Positions 31,548-40,290 of a stretch of DNA of 64,000 nt are shown in pieces (the stretch's first letter is position 1; each line of letters begins with the position of its first letter). This DNA is from Tricholomella constricta (Eukaryota > Basidiomycota > Agaricomycetes > Agaricales > Lyophyllaceae): positions 372,001-436,000 of the forward strand of contig JAACJP010000005.1 in the NCBI GenBank assembly GCA_013368375.1, read 5' to 3'. The translations under genes and the position numbers were made by a program. The notes beneath the pieces are model-generated. The model was not told where the DNA came from. It made no database searches and saw nothing but the letters and a program-made list of their open reading frames with translations.

Positions 31548-33805
31548 CTACAAACGACGCTGTCTTTTGTTGCTAGACTGACTCGGAGTATGCTTTGAAG
31601 CTTCATCAAGTAGGTGCTTCGATGCTGGCAGTCTCACGGGCTCCGATAATGATGCCACAGGTGGAGGCTCCCATTCGGGAGACAAGAATGAATTCCCTGT
31701 GAAGTCGGCAGTGTTTTCGATCAAACATGAGGTGAGAACAGGTTTACGGGCAGGTATTCGGATAGTGAAACGGGGGAGTTTGCTGGCAGGCATGAGCTCA
31801 GTGGTTGGCGGCACATTTTCCTTCTCTTGCGTGGCTAAAAAGGAGTTGTTATACTCGAGATAGATAGTGAAGAATGAAGACGGCCACACCTTTTTTTACT
31901 GCTCGAGTTGCTGCTACCCATCTAGCTTGGGTGGCCTTCGCTTGTAGATCAAGGCATCGTATTGCGCATTTAACCCGTTAATCAACAGGTGTAACATGTT
32001 TCCATCATCTGCGAGGTACTGCCACTTACTCAACATCGCGTTGAGGCCCTCCTTCACATTCAGAAGATGCATATTGTCGAGGATTAGATCAAGTTCTGTT
32101 CCAGCCCAAAATTCTGCAGTCGGAGCGTAGCGTGAGCGTGCGGTGTCCTTCACCAAAGTCCGCTTCTCGGCAAAGTATGTAAAGTGGGCGTGAGCGTGAG
32201 CACGTTGTTTTTTGGTGAGCGGACGTGGCGTCCTCGAACTGGCAGATGGTGGGGTTACAGGGACAACATATCCTTGAGGCATTGGCGCAGGCGCAGGGTT
32301 GTTCCAGAACGGCTGACACGAGCTGCATGGAAGGCGCCTTCCAGCCGCTTCACACGATAACCGCGCATCAACTCCAGGATTTCCGAGGATCACGTTTAGC
32401 TCAGCGACAATGCATCGTCCCTGCAAGTGTGCAGCGATGAACCTCTTCATCTTTGCCTCCACCACCCGTCTGGACCTCCCTTTCGACCTCGCCTTCTTCT
32501 TCTTCGGCAATACGCCGTCCTCAAATCCCACCACAGCTCCTTCATCAAGATCTTCCTGTACCGACAATACAACTGCAGATTCAATGTACGTCCACCCATG
32601 TGCATCCATCTCGAGGTCCCTCCCAGCTCGGCCATTTTGCTGAACCAGAGCTTCAACAGTATCAGGTATGCCAAGATTAATCGAGTCCGTGATGATGCGA
32701 ATATTCATCCCCAGCCCAAAGGCGACACTGGCGACAATAACACGAGTTTCAGGGTTGTGATGGAAAAGATCCAGTGTGCGCTCGTTATATGTAGGTGAGG
32801 TCATTGAATTCCACAACCTGACCTTCTCGAGACGTGCTGGTCCGATCTCATGCTGATTCCACCCATACAATGCCACGCGCATTTGCAGATCCAGTGTCGC
32901 GCAATACACGATGACTTTTATTCCCGGCGTCGAGAAGACCCATTTGATGTCAGGGAAGTCCCATCCTGTAAGTGTGTGCCGTAGCTCAACTAGGACAGGA
33001 CGAACGTTGACCCGCTCCGAAGACAGTCGCACGCAATGAAATCGACCGGGCTTCAGGTCAAGTGCCCCGCAGAGAGAATCGTAGTCTTTACCTGGGCTTA
33101 GTGTTGCGGTGACAGCCACGAGGACACAGTGGGTGGGTAGACGTCGTCGAAGAGCATTGATTTGTTTGTACGCAGGTCGAAACCCTCACCCCATGGATTG
33201 AGGACGTGCGCTTCGTCAACACTGAGCAGGACGACATTTTTCCGAAAGTATTCGTTGCGCAGGACCCCATCAAGTTCGGGTGTCAACAGTCTCTCGGGGG
33301 ATATGAGCACGATTGACCACTTGCAGTGCCGCACTTCTGAATACAGGTTTCGACCTTCGGCAACCGCTTCTCGGACAGTCTCGGCATTAACTGTGATGGT
33401 CCCTATGCCCAGTTGGTTGATTTCACGGGCCTTTGTGGCAAAGGTGAGCTCCAGATGGATGCAATATCGCGTAAATTGACTGACATGGTTATTTCCCAGC
33501 TCTACAAGAGGTGTCACAATAATTCCAACAGGTTTAGAGGGTGGTGCCGGCACTCCGGGAATAGCGAACTGTAGTAGATGCTGCATAATAAGAACTGGTC
33601 CCCAGAACGCAGCCGTTTTGCCTCCGCCAGTGTGGGCAATAAGAAGAACAGCAATCCTATCAAGGATGTTTGCCCAGACATCCACTTGAAACTCGCGAGG
33701 CCCATTTCTCCATTGCGGCATGAGTGCCTCCATAATACCGCGAATCCGTGTACGACCCTCAATTGACCGCCATGAGTGAGGCGCCGTATCTGCCTCGGCA
33801 GACAT
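31548..33805 (-). CDS. RecQ-like DNA helicase, probably frameshifted
   Basis: Read from the ATG at 33805. Helicase motifs in order: Walker A AHTGGGKT, Walker B SVDEAH, motif III AVTATLSPG, motif IV VIVYCATLD, motif V VASVAFGLGMNI, and motif VI QQNGRAGRD. A RecQ-type Cys-rich and lysine-rich C-terminal region follows (KKKARSKGRSRR, CEAAGRRLPCSSC). After an intron (GTAGCA...TTTTTAG) a tail exon ends at 31548 (KENVPP...NKRQRRL). The frame shifts once near 33179-33186: before it reads NPWGEGF, after it RPAYKQINALRRRLPTHCVL, as expected for RecQ but one base out of phase. Some copies of these families are probably dead. It lies tail to tail with the DUF6589 gene. Confidence 0.75.
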
Positions 33806-33937
33806 ATTTACGACGCGACGTGAACTGTCCTTTCCGGAAATCTCACGAAACGTGATCAATTTCTAGCTTACATGATACTCCGAGAAGGCCGAATCGACCC
33901 GTCCGCCAAAACCTCTGCCAAGAAGACTAGACTAGGG
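33806..33937. other. RecQ upstream region up to the YR element
   Basis: Short promoter-side spacer that stops abruptly at the first base of the tyrosine-recombinase retroelement (33938). Confidence 0.5.
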
Positions 33938-34228
33938 ATGAAGTGGTCAAAAGCTTTGACCAAAGTCTATGCCGGCAATGGAGTCGATGATCTGCCGCGC
34001 GTCGCGTCTCACTTTTCCTTGTTCTCATCTTGCACGTTCACAACTGGTCACATTCATCCTTCCTACTTACTATTTATATGCTTCACTCCATGGCTTTATT
34101 TCTCCCGTCCTGCTTTCCTTTCCCAACTTACACAGAGCTCGTTAGGTTAGATTTCCTTTCGTCCTGCTTTCCTTTCCCAACTTACACAGAGCTCGTTAGT
34201 CCCTTGGACTTGGGCTTCTTTTTGTTCT
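33938..34228 (+). repeat. Split direct repeat A1
   Basis: Matches 38263-38553 over 291 bp. Contains an internal tandem duplication of about 55 bp (TCCTGCTTTCCTTTCCC...GAGCTCGTTAG twice). Confidence 0.9.
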
Positions 34229-34364
34229 AGCAGGCACCATTCCTCCATCTTCATTGGCACTCCGCGGACCCGACGGTCGTTTCGCTAGCCGCGCTAGTTC
34301 GTGCATTCCATCCGTCGTTCATCCTCCCACCTCCGTCCCACAGCTGTTGTCGTCTTCGAACACG

Positions 34365-35303
34365 ATGGTCTCCTTACCCGTCGACACCACCGGCTCGGCT
34401 TCTGCTTCCGCCTCTTCCTCCACTGAACCAGCAGCACAAGCCCCCGGGCCAGTTCCACCACCTGCCCCTAGCCCTGATGCCGCTGCCACGGCGTCCGCAC
34501 CTGCTCCTACCCCCGTTGATGCGACTGCAACCCTCTCTACGCTTCTATCCCTGATTGCCGGCGTCATGGCTGCTCAGAACCAGGGTCAACCGGCGGCCCC
34601 ATCGCCAGCAACAGTCTCCTTCCCGGCGTTCGTCTCCACCGACGCGTTTCCCGCCGGTAAGTCGCTCCCCAACCTCTTTCCCTCCATCGAGACAAGCACC
34701 CTCCTGGATATTGCCCGTCACGAGTTCCGGCCCATCGACCTCTGCAAGCTGGACTCGCGTTATCGCAACAAGGCCGATGTTGATCGCCTCGAAGGCACTG
34801 CACCCCGCTCTAGCGCGCTCAAGGATTACCCCTCCCTCCACTCCCTCCTCACGCCCCTCACTATGTATTTTGCTGTCCTGCAAGCTTTCGCAGCGATGGC
34901 AGGCAACACACATGCCACTTTCATCATGGGCCATGCTGCTGCGCGCTATATCACGCACCTCCTGGAGCTTCACCAGCGTTACGAGTGGTCTGCCGTGGTG
35001 CAATACCACATGCAGTTCCACCTCCACCGTCGTCAAGAGATGCTCACCGGGTCGTACACAGGCTGGTCTCAGCCTGACAACCTGCTTATGACCGAGTACC
35101 TCTTCGGCCGCCAGCGCTCGAGCACCACTGCCTCCACCCCCTCACGTATCTCGAACAAACCCAAGACAGACATCTCCAGCCAGACCTGCTTTGCCTTCAA
35201 CAAAGGCAGCTGCACCACAACTCCCTGCCCCAACGGCCGCATCCACAAATGCCGTAAGTGCGGAAACCTTGGCCATATGGAGAAGGACTGTACCAGATCC
35301 TAG
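34365..35303 (+). CDS. gag: YR element Gag-like protein
   Basis: 312 residues from the first in-frame ATG at 34365; the frame is open upstream to about 34254 without ATG. A Ser/Ala/Pro-rich start, a conserved middle (FPAFVSTDAFPAGKSLPNLFPSIE, then about 100 residues with HEFRPIDLCKLDSRYR), and two Cys/His motifs at the end (CFAFNKGSCTTTPCPNGRIH and CRKCGNLGHMEKDC) fit a nucleic-acid-binding Gag. The stop is TAG, and the same frame stays open through the reverse transcriptase behind it. Confidence 0.75.
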   Translation: MVSLPVDTTGSASASASSSTEPAAQAPGPVPPPAPSPDAAATASAPAPTPVDATATLSTLLSLIAGVMAAQNQGQPAAPSPATVSFPAFVSTDAFPAGKSLPNLFPSIETSTLLDIARHEFRPIDLCKLDSRYRNKADVDRLEGTAPRSSALKDYPSLHSLLTPLTMYFAVLQAFAAMAGNTHATFIMGHAAARYITHLLELHQRYEWSAVVQYHMQFHLHRRQEMLTGSYTGWSQPDNLLMTEYLFGRQRSSTTASTPSRISNKPKTDISSQTCFAFNKGSCTTTPCPNGRIHKCRKCGNLGHMEKDCTRS

Positions 35304-35390
35304 GGATTCGGCTCGGCGGGCATACGGCCCGCTCCTCGCGTCGCTACCCGCTGGCGCCAGCACTGTACACCTGTCTCAGCACCACCTGTC

Positions 35391-37685
35391 TTGGCTCCCC
35401 CTTCACGGACATCTCCCCCTCCTTTTACTCCAAATCTCCCTCATAGACTTTTATTTGCTCCTGGTCTGCCGCCACTGCTGCGACCCAACTCCGATCCACG
35501 GGCTAATACCTTTAGATCATCGTCCCCCTCCCCTCCTCCTGTACCATCTCGTCTTGTTCACGATGCTTGGAGCTTTTACCTCGCCGACTACCCTGACCGT
35601 ACTTTCGTAGACTCTCTCCTCAATATAATCCAATTTGGTGCCAACATTGGATTTTTAGGTGACAATTATGAGCAGTCCTGCAAAAACTTGAAATCCGCTA
35701 GCGAGGCCGCGGATTTCACTTCCACCTCCATCCAGTCCCTCCTTGACAACTCCCATGCCGCCGGCCCATATCCTTCTCCACCTCTTCCTAAATTTCGCTG
35801 CTCACCGCTAGGTGCCGTTGGGCGCAAACGTAATCCTGGAAAATTACGCATGATCAACCACCTTTCTTGGCCACAAGGGCGGTCCGTAAATGATGGCATT
35901 CCTGACTGCGAAGCCCACATTGTCTATGACATGTTTGGGTGCGCAGTTCGGGACCTTCGGCATCTTGGCACTGGAGCCCTGATGGCAAAGCTTGATCTCA
36001 AAGAGGCCTTCCGACACATCCCTATTCGGGCTGCCGACTGGCACCTCCTCGGCTTTCACTGGGGTGCAAAGTTTTATCACCTGCTTGTTTTAGCTTTCGG
36101 GCTCAAGTCCGCGCCATACATTTTTAACCTCTTTGCAGAGGCTCTTCATTGGATCATCCAACGCCACATTCCGGCAGCGCTTCGCCACTATCTTGATGAT
36201 TTTCTCCTCATATTCCATCCATCCTCCGACCCCCTTGTTTGCAATGCAGCAATTGAATGGGTCACGGCTTTAGGAAACGAACTGGGGCTTGCCTTCCAGG
36301 ACTCTAAAACAGTCCATCCATGTACCCAGCTCGAATTCCTGGGTCTTGAACTCGATTCTCTTGCTATGGAAGCTCGCCTTCCATCAGACAAGCTTGCTTA
36401 CCTCACGGAGCTTTTGGACACTTGGGCCTTGAAAAAGCAATGTACGCTGCGCGAGCTGCAAGCACTTACGGGGTTCCTGCAATTTGCTTCCCAGGTTATA
36501 CCGAAATCCCGCACCTTCATCCGCCGTCTCTTCGACTTCTCCTGCACATTCACCTCCCCGTTCGCCACCCGCCACATTCCCAAGTCTGCCATGTCTGACA
36601 TCCACTGGTGGCGCACTTTCAGTTCACACTGGAACGGAGTTATGCTCATCACTCCTTCACTCCCATCCCTATCCATCTACACTGATGCCAGCGGCAGCAA
36701 GGGCCTGGGCGGCATCATGAACGACCAGTGGTTCTCGGCCCGAACACCGCGCCGCCACCGCCCACGTGATATCCAATTCAAAGAAATCTTCGCAGTTCTG
36801 CATGCGATTCTCTGCTGGGGCGACAATTGGAGCGGACACCACATCACCTTCTTCTGCGACAACGGAGCGGTGGTTGCTTGGCTGAATTCAGGAACAGCAA
36901 AATCACCTCACGCGATGCCGGTCGTTCGGGCGATATCCATGATGGCTGCTTACCTCAAATTTTCTTACTCTTCTGTCTGGATTCCTACCGAAGAGAATGC
37001 GCTCGCTGACGCTGCATCTCGTTTTCAGTACACGCGCCTTCTTCAGCTCGCCCCGCACCTCTCACCCAAGCCCTCGTCGCGGAAATCCCAGCTCATTGGT
37101 CTGAAGCGCACTCTAACTTGTCGGCACGTGCCGCTTTCTACCTATGGCACGGCCTCGCTGCCAGCACGCGTAGATCCTACTCCACAGGTCAGAAATCATA
37201 CATCGACTTCGTCCGTCTCCACCCGGCCGTGCTCGATGAGCCTGGAAAGTACCTCCCTGCCACCGACAAGTCCATCGTTGAGTGGGCCTGCCACCTTGGC
37301 GATCGCGGGTTGCAACCCAAGACTATTAAGAGCTACCTCTCCGCTGTTCGTTCCCTCCATGTCGATGAGGGACTTCCTTTTGCAGCCTGTGAGTCAGAAA
37401 CCGTGCGCAGGGTCATCCGTGGCATCAAGCGCTACCGAGGCGAGCGGGAGCGCAGTCCCAAGCTCCCCATCACCCCGTCCCTCCTCCAAAGGCTCGCGTC
37501 CATTTCGGGGGACCTCTCAGACGGTTTCAATGTGTCCTTCGATGCCGCAATCAAAACTGCGTGGTCCGGATTTCTCCGCTGTGGCGAGTTCACCCTGGAC
37601 CGCGGCGAAAAATTCAACACTTCCACTCATCTCAGTCGCGGATGCGTCACGTTCCTCCCATCATTTGCCGCCCCCACGCACGTAA
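35391..37685 (+). CDS. YR element reverse transcriptase/RNase H
   Basis: In phase with gag and open from 35304; no ATG near the start, so expression by readthrough of the gag TAG is likely. RT motifs: KLRMINHLSWPQG, AKLDLKEAFRHIP (catalytic Asp), VLAFGLKSAPYIFN, HYLDDFLLIF (YLDD). RNase H: SIYTDASGSKGLGG, QFKEIFAVLHA, FCDNGAVVAWLN, ENALADAASR. The functional domain ends near 37060; beyond that the frame overlaps the recombinase ORF and is probably not used. Confidence 0.82.
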   Translation: MAPPSRTSPPPFTPNLPHRLLFAPGLPPLLRPNSDPRANTFRSSSPSPPPVPSRLVHDAWSFYLADYPDRTFVDSLLNIIQFGANIGFLGDNYEQSCKNLKSASEAADFTSTSIQSLLDNSHAAGPYPSPPLPKFRCSPLGAVGRKRNPGKLRMINHLSWPQGRSVNDGIPDCEAHIVYDMFGCAVRDLRHLGTGALMAKLDLKEAFRHIPIRAADWHLLGFHWGAKFYHLLVLAFGLKSAPYIFNLFAEALHWIIQRHIPAALRHYLDDFLLIFHPSSDPLVCNAAIEWVTALGNELGLAFQDSKTVHPCTQLEFLGLELDSLAMEARLPSDKLAYLTELLDTWALKKQCTLRELQALTGFLQFASQVIPKSRTFIRRLFDFSCTFTSPFATRHIPKSAMSDIHWWRTFSSHWNGVMLITPSLPSLSIYTDASGSKGLGGIMNDQWFSARTPRRHRPRDIQFKEIFAVLHAILCWGDNWSGHHITFFCDNGAVVAWLNSGTAKSPHAMPVVRAISMMAAYLKFSYSSVWIPTEENALADAASRFQYTRLLQLAPHLSPKPSSRKSQLIGLKRTLTCRHVPLSTYGTASLPARVDPTPQVRNHTSTSSVSTRPCSMSLESTSLPPTSPSLSGPATLAIAGCNPRLLRATSPLFVPSMSMRDFLLQPVSQKPCAGSSVASSATEASGSAVPSSPSPRPSSKGSRPFRGTSQTVSMCPSMPQSKLRGPDFSAVASSPWTAAKNSTLPLISVADASRSSHHLPPPRT

Positions 37686-38158
37686 GGCTCGATCTCCCCG
37701 CTTCGAAGACTGACCCCTTCCGCAAGGGCGTTTCAATCCTGATTGCCAAGGCGCCCGAAGGTTCCACAACTTGTGCTGTCTCTGCCCTCCACCACCTTTT
37801 CACCAGCAACCCACAACCCCTCGATGCTCCCTTGTTCTCCAACCCCGATGGCTCCCCCCTTACACGTGCCGATTTTGTTTCTACCCTCAAGCAGCGCCTC
37901 ACATCGCTTGGCATCAACGCCTCTCTCTATTCTGGCCACAGCTTTCGCCGAGGCGCCGCCTCCGCAGCGGCTGCAGTGGGGTTCGCTGATTTCGAGATCC
38001 AGCTGCTTGGCCGCTGGCGCAGCGATGCTTACAAATTATACATTGACGTCCCGCGCGAACGCATTCTCGGGCTCTCCGCACGTCTCCATTTGGCCGTTCC
38101 TCCTGCTCAGCCTTTCGTTCCTCCGGACCTTCTCTTCGCTCCTCTTCATTTGGCTTGA
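37118..38158 (+). CDS. YR element tyrosine recombinase
   Basis: Lies in a different frame from the RT and overlaps it. The frame is open further upstream (ALVAEIPAHWSEAHSNL) and the listed first codon is TTG. An N-terminal helical SAM-like domain (YLWHGLAASTRRSYSTGQ...) precedes the catalytic domain: first Arg in GFLRCGEFTL, HSFRRGAASAAAA (His-x-x-Arg), GRWRSDAYKLYID (Gly-Arg-Trp and the nucleophile Tyr). It would recombine circular element DNA into the target. All four catalytic residues are present. Confidence 0.88.
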   Translation: MSARAAFYLWHGLAASTRRSYSTGQKSYIDFVRLHPAVLDEPGKYLPATDKSIVEWACHLGDRGLQPKTIKSYLSAVRSLHVDEGLPFAACESETVRRVIRGIKRYRGERERSPKLPITPSLLQRLASISGDLSDGFNVSFDAAIKTAWSGFLRCGEFTLDRGEKFNTSTHLSRGCVTFLPSFAAPTHVRLDLPASKTDPFRKGVSILIAKAPEGSTTCAVSALHHLFTSNPQPLDAPLFSNPDGSPLTRADFVSTLKQRLTSLGINASLYSGHSFRRGAASAAAAVGFADFEIQLLGRWRSDAYKLYIDVPRERILGLSARLHLAVPPAQPFVPPDLLFAPLHLA

Positions 38159-38262
38159 GTTCGGCCTCCTTCACGGAGCCCGTGCGAAAGAGCTAGGGCG
38201 ACCAAATGACAATGATTTGCTCGCATGTCGTCCTCTTCCTCTCACCTCAGGAGCCGGCATAG
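38152..38262 (+). repeat. Split direct repeat B1
   Basis: Begins at the recombinase stop codon (GGCTTGAGTTCGG) and ends GCCGGCATAG, directly abutting A2. The full copy recurs at 38732-38840, and its first 72 bases also at 38659-38730. Confidence 0.88.
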
Positions 38263-38301
38263 ATGAAGTGGTCAAAAGCTTTGACCAAAGTCTATGCCGG
38301 C
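38253..38301. promoter_or_regulatory. Candidate recombinase core site at B1/A2 junction
   Basis: Nested inverted repeats around the junction: outer GCCGGCATAG (38253-38262) with CTATGCCGGC (38292-38301), and inner TGGTCAAA (38269-38276) with TTTGACCA (38280-38287) around AGC. Two arms facing a small centre is the usual layout of a tyrosine-recombinase site. Confidence 0.65.
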
Positions 38302-38553
38302 AATGGAGTCGATGATCTGCCGCGCGTCGTGTCTCACTTTTCCTTGTTCTCATCTTGCACGTTCACAACTGGTCACATTCATCCTTCCTACTTACTATTT
38401 ATATGCTTCGCTCCATGGCTTTATTTCTCCCGTCCTGCTTTCCTTTCCCAACTTACACAGAGCTCGTTAGGTTAGATTTCCTTTCGTCCTGCTTTCCTTT
38501 CCCAACTTACACAGAGCTCGTTAGTCCCTTGGACTTGGGCTTCTTTTTGTTCT
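38263..38553 (+). repeat. Split direct repeat A2
   Basis: Copy of A1, two mismatches seen. Confidence 0.9.
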
Positions 38554-38658
38554 CCCACCCCTCATATCCACTTGCCCCTCCTTTTCTCCGCTACATTTTG
38601 TTTCTCGTCCTTTCGCAGTATATCACCGTTGCTTCTTGTAGTTACACTCGCCCCGGCC
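38554..38658. other. Unique segment between A2 and B2
   Basis: About 105 bp, C/T-rich, present only at the right end of the YR element. No feature recognised. Confidence 0.5.
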
Positions 38659-38840
38659 GGCTTGAGTTCGGCCTCCTTCACGGAGCCCGTGCGAAAGAGC
38701 TAGGGCGACCAAATGACAATGATTTGCTCGACTTGAGTTCGGCCTCCTTCACGGAGCCCGTGCGAAAGAGCTAGGGCGACCAAATGACAATGATTTGCTC
38801 GCATGTCGTCCTCTTCCTCTCACCTCAGGAGCCGGCATAG
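38659..38840 (+). repeat. Split direct repeat B2 with a preceding 72-bp partial duplicate
   Basis: 38732-38840 is a full B copy ending GCCGGCATAG. 38659-38730 repeats only its first part (to TTTGCTCG), so B is one and a half times duplicated here. Confidence 0.85.
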
Positions 38841-38970
38841 AAATTCGACAAACCACGGTCAGGTGACACAAATACGAACGGGACGCACGGCGCGCTCGCT
38901 TTCCTCCGAGTCCTACTACTTCCACGCATCTCGCTCAGCCTGGTTGCTGAGCTGCAACGCCTCATACATC

Positions 38971-40290
38971 ATGCTCTTCGTCGTATTACTTACCTACGCG
39001 GTGATATCGTCGTTCTTCGTGCAATGTGGGCCGGGTAGTCTTCAATTTATTGAAGGGTCTCGCAGGCTGTACCTGCTCGCAGGAGCGAGCAGTGCCCGGA
39101 GCATCGCCGCGAGCTCCGTATCCCTTCCTCCTTCTATGCTGGATCTTTTTTTTCGGCAAGAAGCGGCCGATTTCGAGGCATTCTCCCGCCTTCATCGGGA
39201 ACATCCCCAAGGTCTCCTCATACACGCTGTTCAGCCTGAGCCTCAAAGGACGAACAATACGACGCATGACGATTCAGGCCCCGACAAATATGCCGACCTC
39301 GAACCGCTTATTACTCCCGTGCTCCAGCAGCTCTGGAGAGATCACAAAAAGTCCCGATCAACGGAGTTGACCGTCCTATGGGTTGTTTGCGCTGTCCTAT
39401 CTGTATCGCAGCTCTATCAGGTTGTCCTTTGGTTATTCAGCACTCTGCGCACTCCAAAACCTACTAGGCGGGTAAACGGAACGAACCAGGGAGCTCTACA
39501 CAATTGGGCTTCTCCTTCAGCTGAACCGATCGAGTTGTCTGACATGGGAGATGCCTTCCCCGCCATCGAAGTGCTTCAGGCGGTAGATCCTCTGCCAGCT
39601 AATGAAGATGTTCTCATGGAGTCCACAGAAACGATAAGTAGCCTCTTTCCGTCAATGCTCCTGGGGATCGCGATCTCGTCATCTTTCGGAAGTGCAACGT
39701 CTCCCGCGGACTCCCCTGCGATATCTGAGCCGGCTTCATCGCGTCCCTGCGCTCCTGCCAATGGTCCTGACACTCCTTTGACCGCTGTGACCATGTCGAG
39801 CCCTTTGGCAGGCCAGGTGGCGGCAGCTTCTGAATCACGAGATCCCTCGGTAATGGATGATGATGCACAGACCACTTCTGGTGGCCACGTCGATACTAGC
39901 TCCACTGTCAATGTACTGAGCGATCCCCTGAGACAGCGCACCTTGAACGACGACAACGCACCCTGTTCTCCAAGCGAGGTTGTTCGACGAAAGCAGGGCG
40001 CCATCAATCCTGTCTCTGACGATCAAGATAAACGGGCGATCGCTTCCAGGACTCTAGCTCCAAGTTCTGCACCGAGCTCCGCGGGCCCTTCTTTCTCGCG
40101 CGAGAGACAGCAAGTCGACCTCCAGAGGGATGACGTTCCAACATCTACCGCAGTGTCTTCCCGACCTGTCCACGCTATTGACAGATTCTTCATGGTCTGG
40201 TGCCAACACCGCTGCAAGCTTCAACTCCTCAGGCAGGATCTTCTTGCTGAGAGCACGCGGCGCGATGAGGCTGGGCCCTGGAGGAGGTAG
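38971..40290 (+). CDS. Two-helix membrane protein, family copy 1
   Basis: 439 residues from ATG 38971. The N-terminus is a hydrophobic segment (MLFVVLLTYAVISSFFV), then an extracellular or lumenal stretch with conserved Cys (QCGPGSLQFIEGSRRLYLLAG), a second hydrophobic helix near residues 130-155 (LTVLWVVCAVLSVSQLYQVVLWLF), and a long Ser/Thr/Pro/Asp-rich disordered tail. Strongly similar to 50655-51992 over the first 170 residues. No known domain. The conserved upstream block stops at the YR element, about 130 bp before the ATG, so its normal promoter may have been lost or replaced. Confidence 0.65.
   Translation: MLFVVLLTYAVISSFFVQCGPGSLQFIEGSRRLYLLAGASSARSIAASSVSLPPSMLDLFFRQEAADFEAFSRLHREHPQGLLIHAVQPEPQRTNNTTHDDSGPDKYADLEPLITPVLQQLWRDHKKSRSTELTVLWVVCAVLSVSQLYQVVLWLFSTLRTPKPTRRVNGTNQGALHNWASPSAEPIELSDMGDAFPAIEVLQAVDPLPANEDVLMESTETISSLFPSMLLGIAISSSFGSATSPADSPAISEPASSRPCAPANGPDTPLTAVTMSSPLAGQVAAASESRDPSVMDDDAQTTSGGHVDTSSTVNVLSDPLRQRTLNDDNAPCSPSEVVRRKQGAINPVSDDQDKRAIASRTLAPSSAPSSAGPSFSRERQQVDLQRDDVPTSTAVSSRPVHAIDRFFMVWCQHRCKLQLLRQDLLAESTRRDEAGPWRR

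Larger units (their letters stand above)
33938..38840 (+). mobile_element. Ngaro-like tyrosine-recombinase (DIRS-order) retrotransposon
   Basis: 4903-bp element in the order gag, reverse transcriptase/RNase H, tyrosine recombinase. It is bounded by split direct repeats: A1 (33938-34228) at the left; B1 (38152-38262), A2 (38263-38553) and B2 (38732-38840) at the right. A1 and A2 differ at only two of 291 positions. No methyltransferase domain is visible, which fits Ngaro rather than DIRS or PAT types. Such elements integrate through a circular DNA and make no target duplication; none is seen. Probably a recent insertion. Confidence 0.88.

Noticed and set aside
37118..37685. C-terminal extension of the YR-element RT frame
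   Set aside because: Overlaps the recombinase ORF, loses all motifs after RNase H and turns into Ser/Pro-rich translation.
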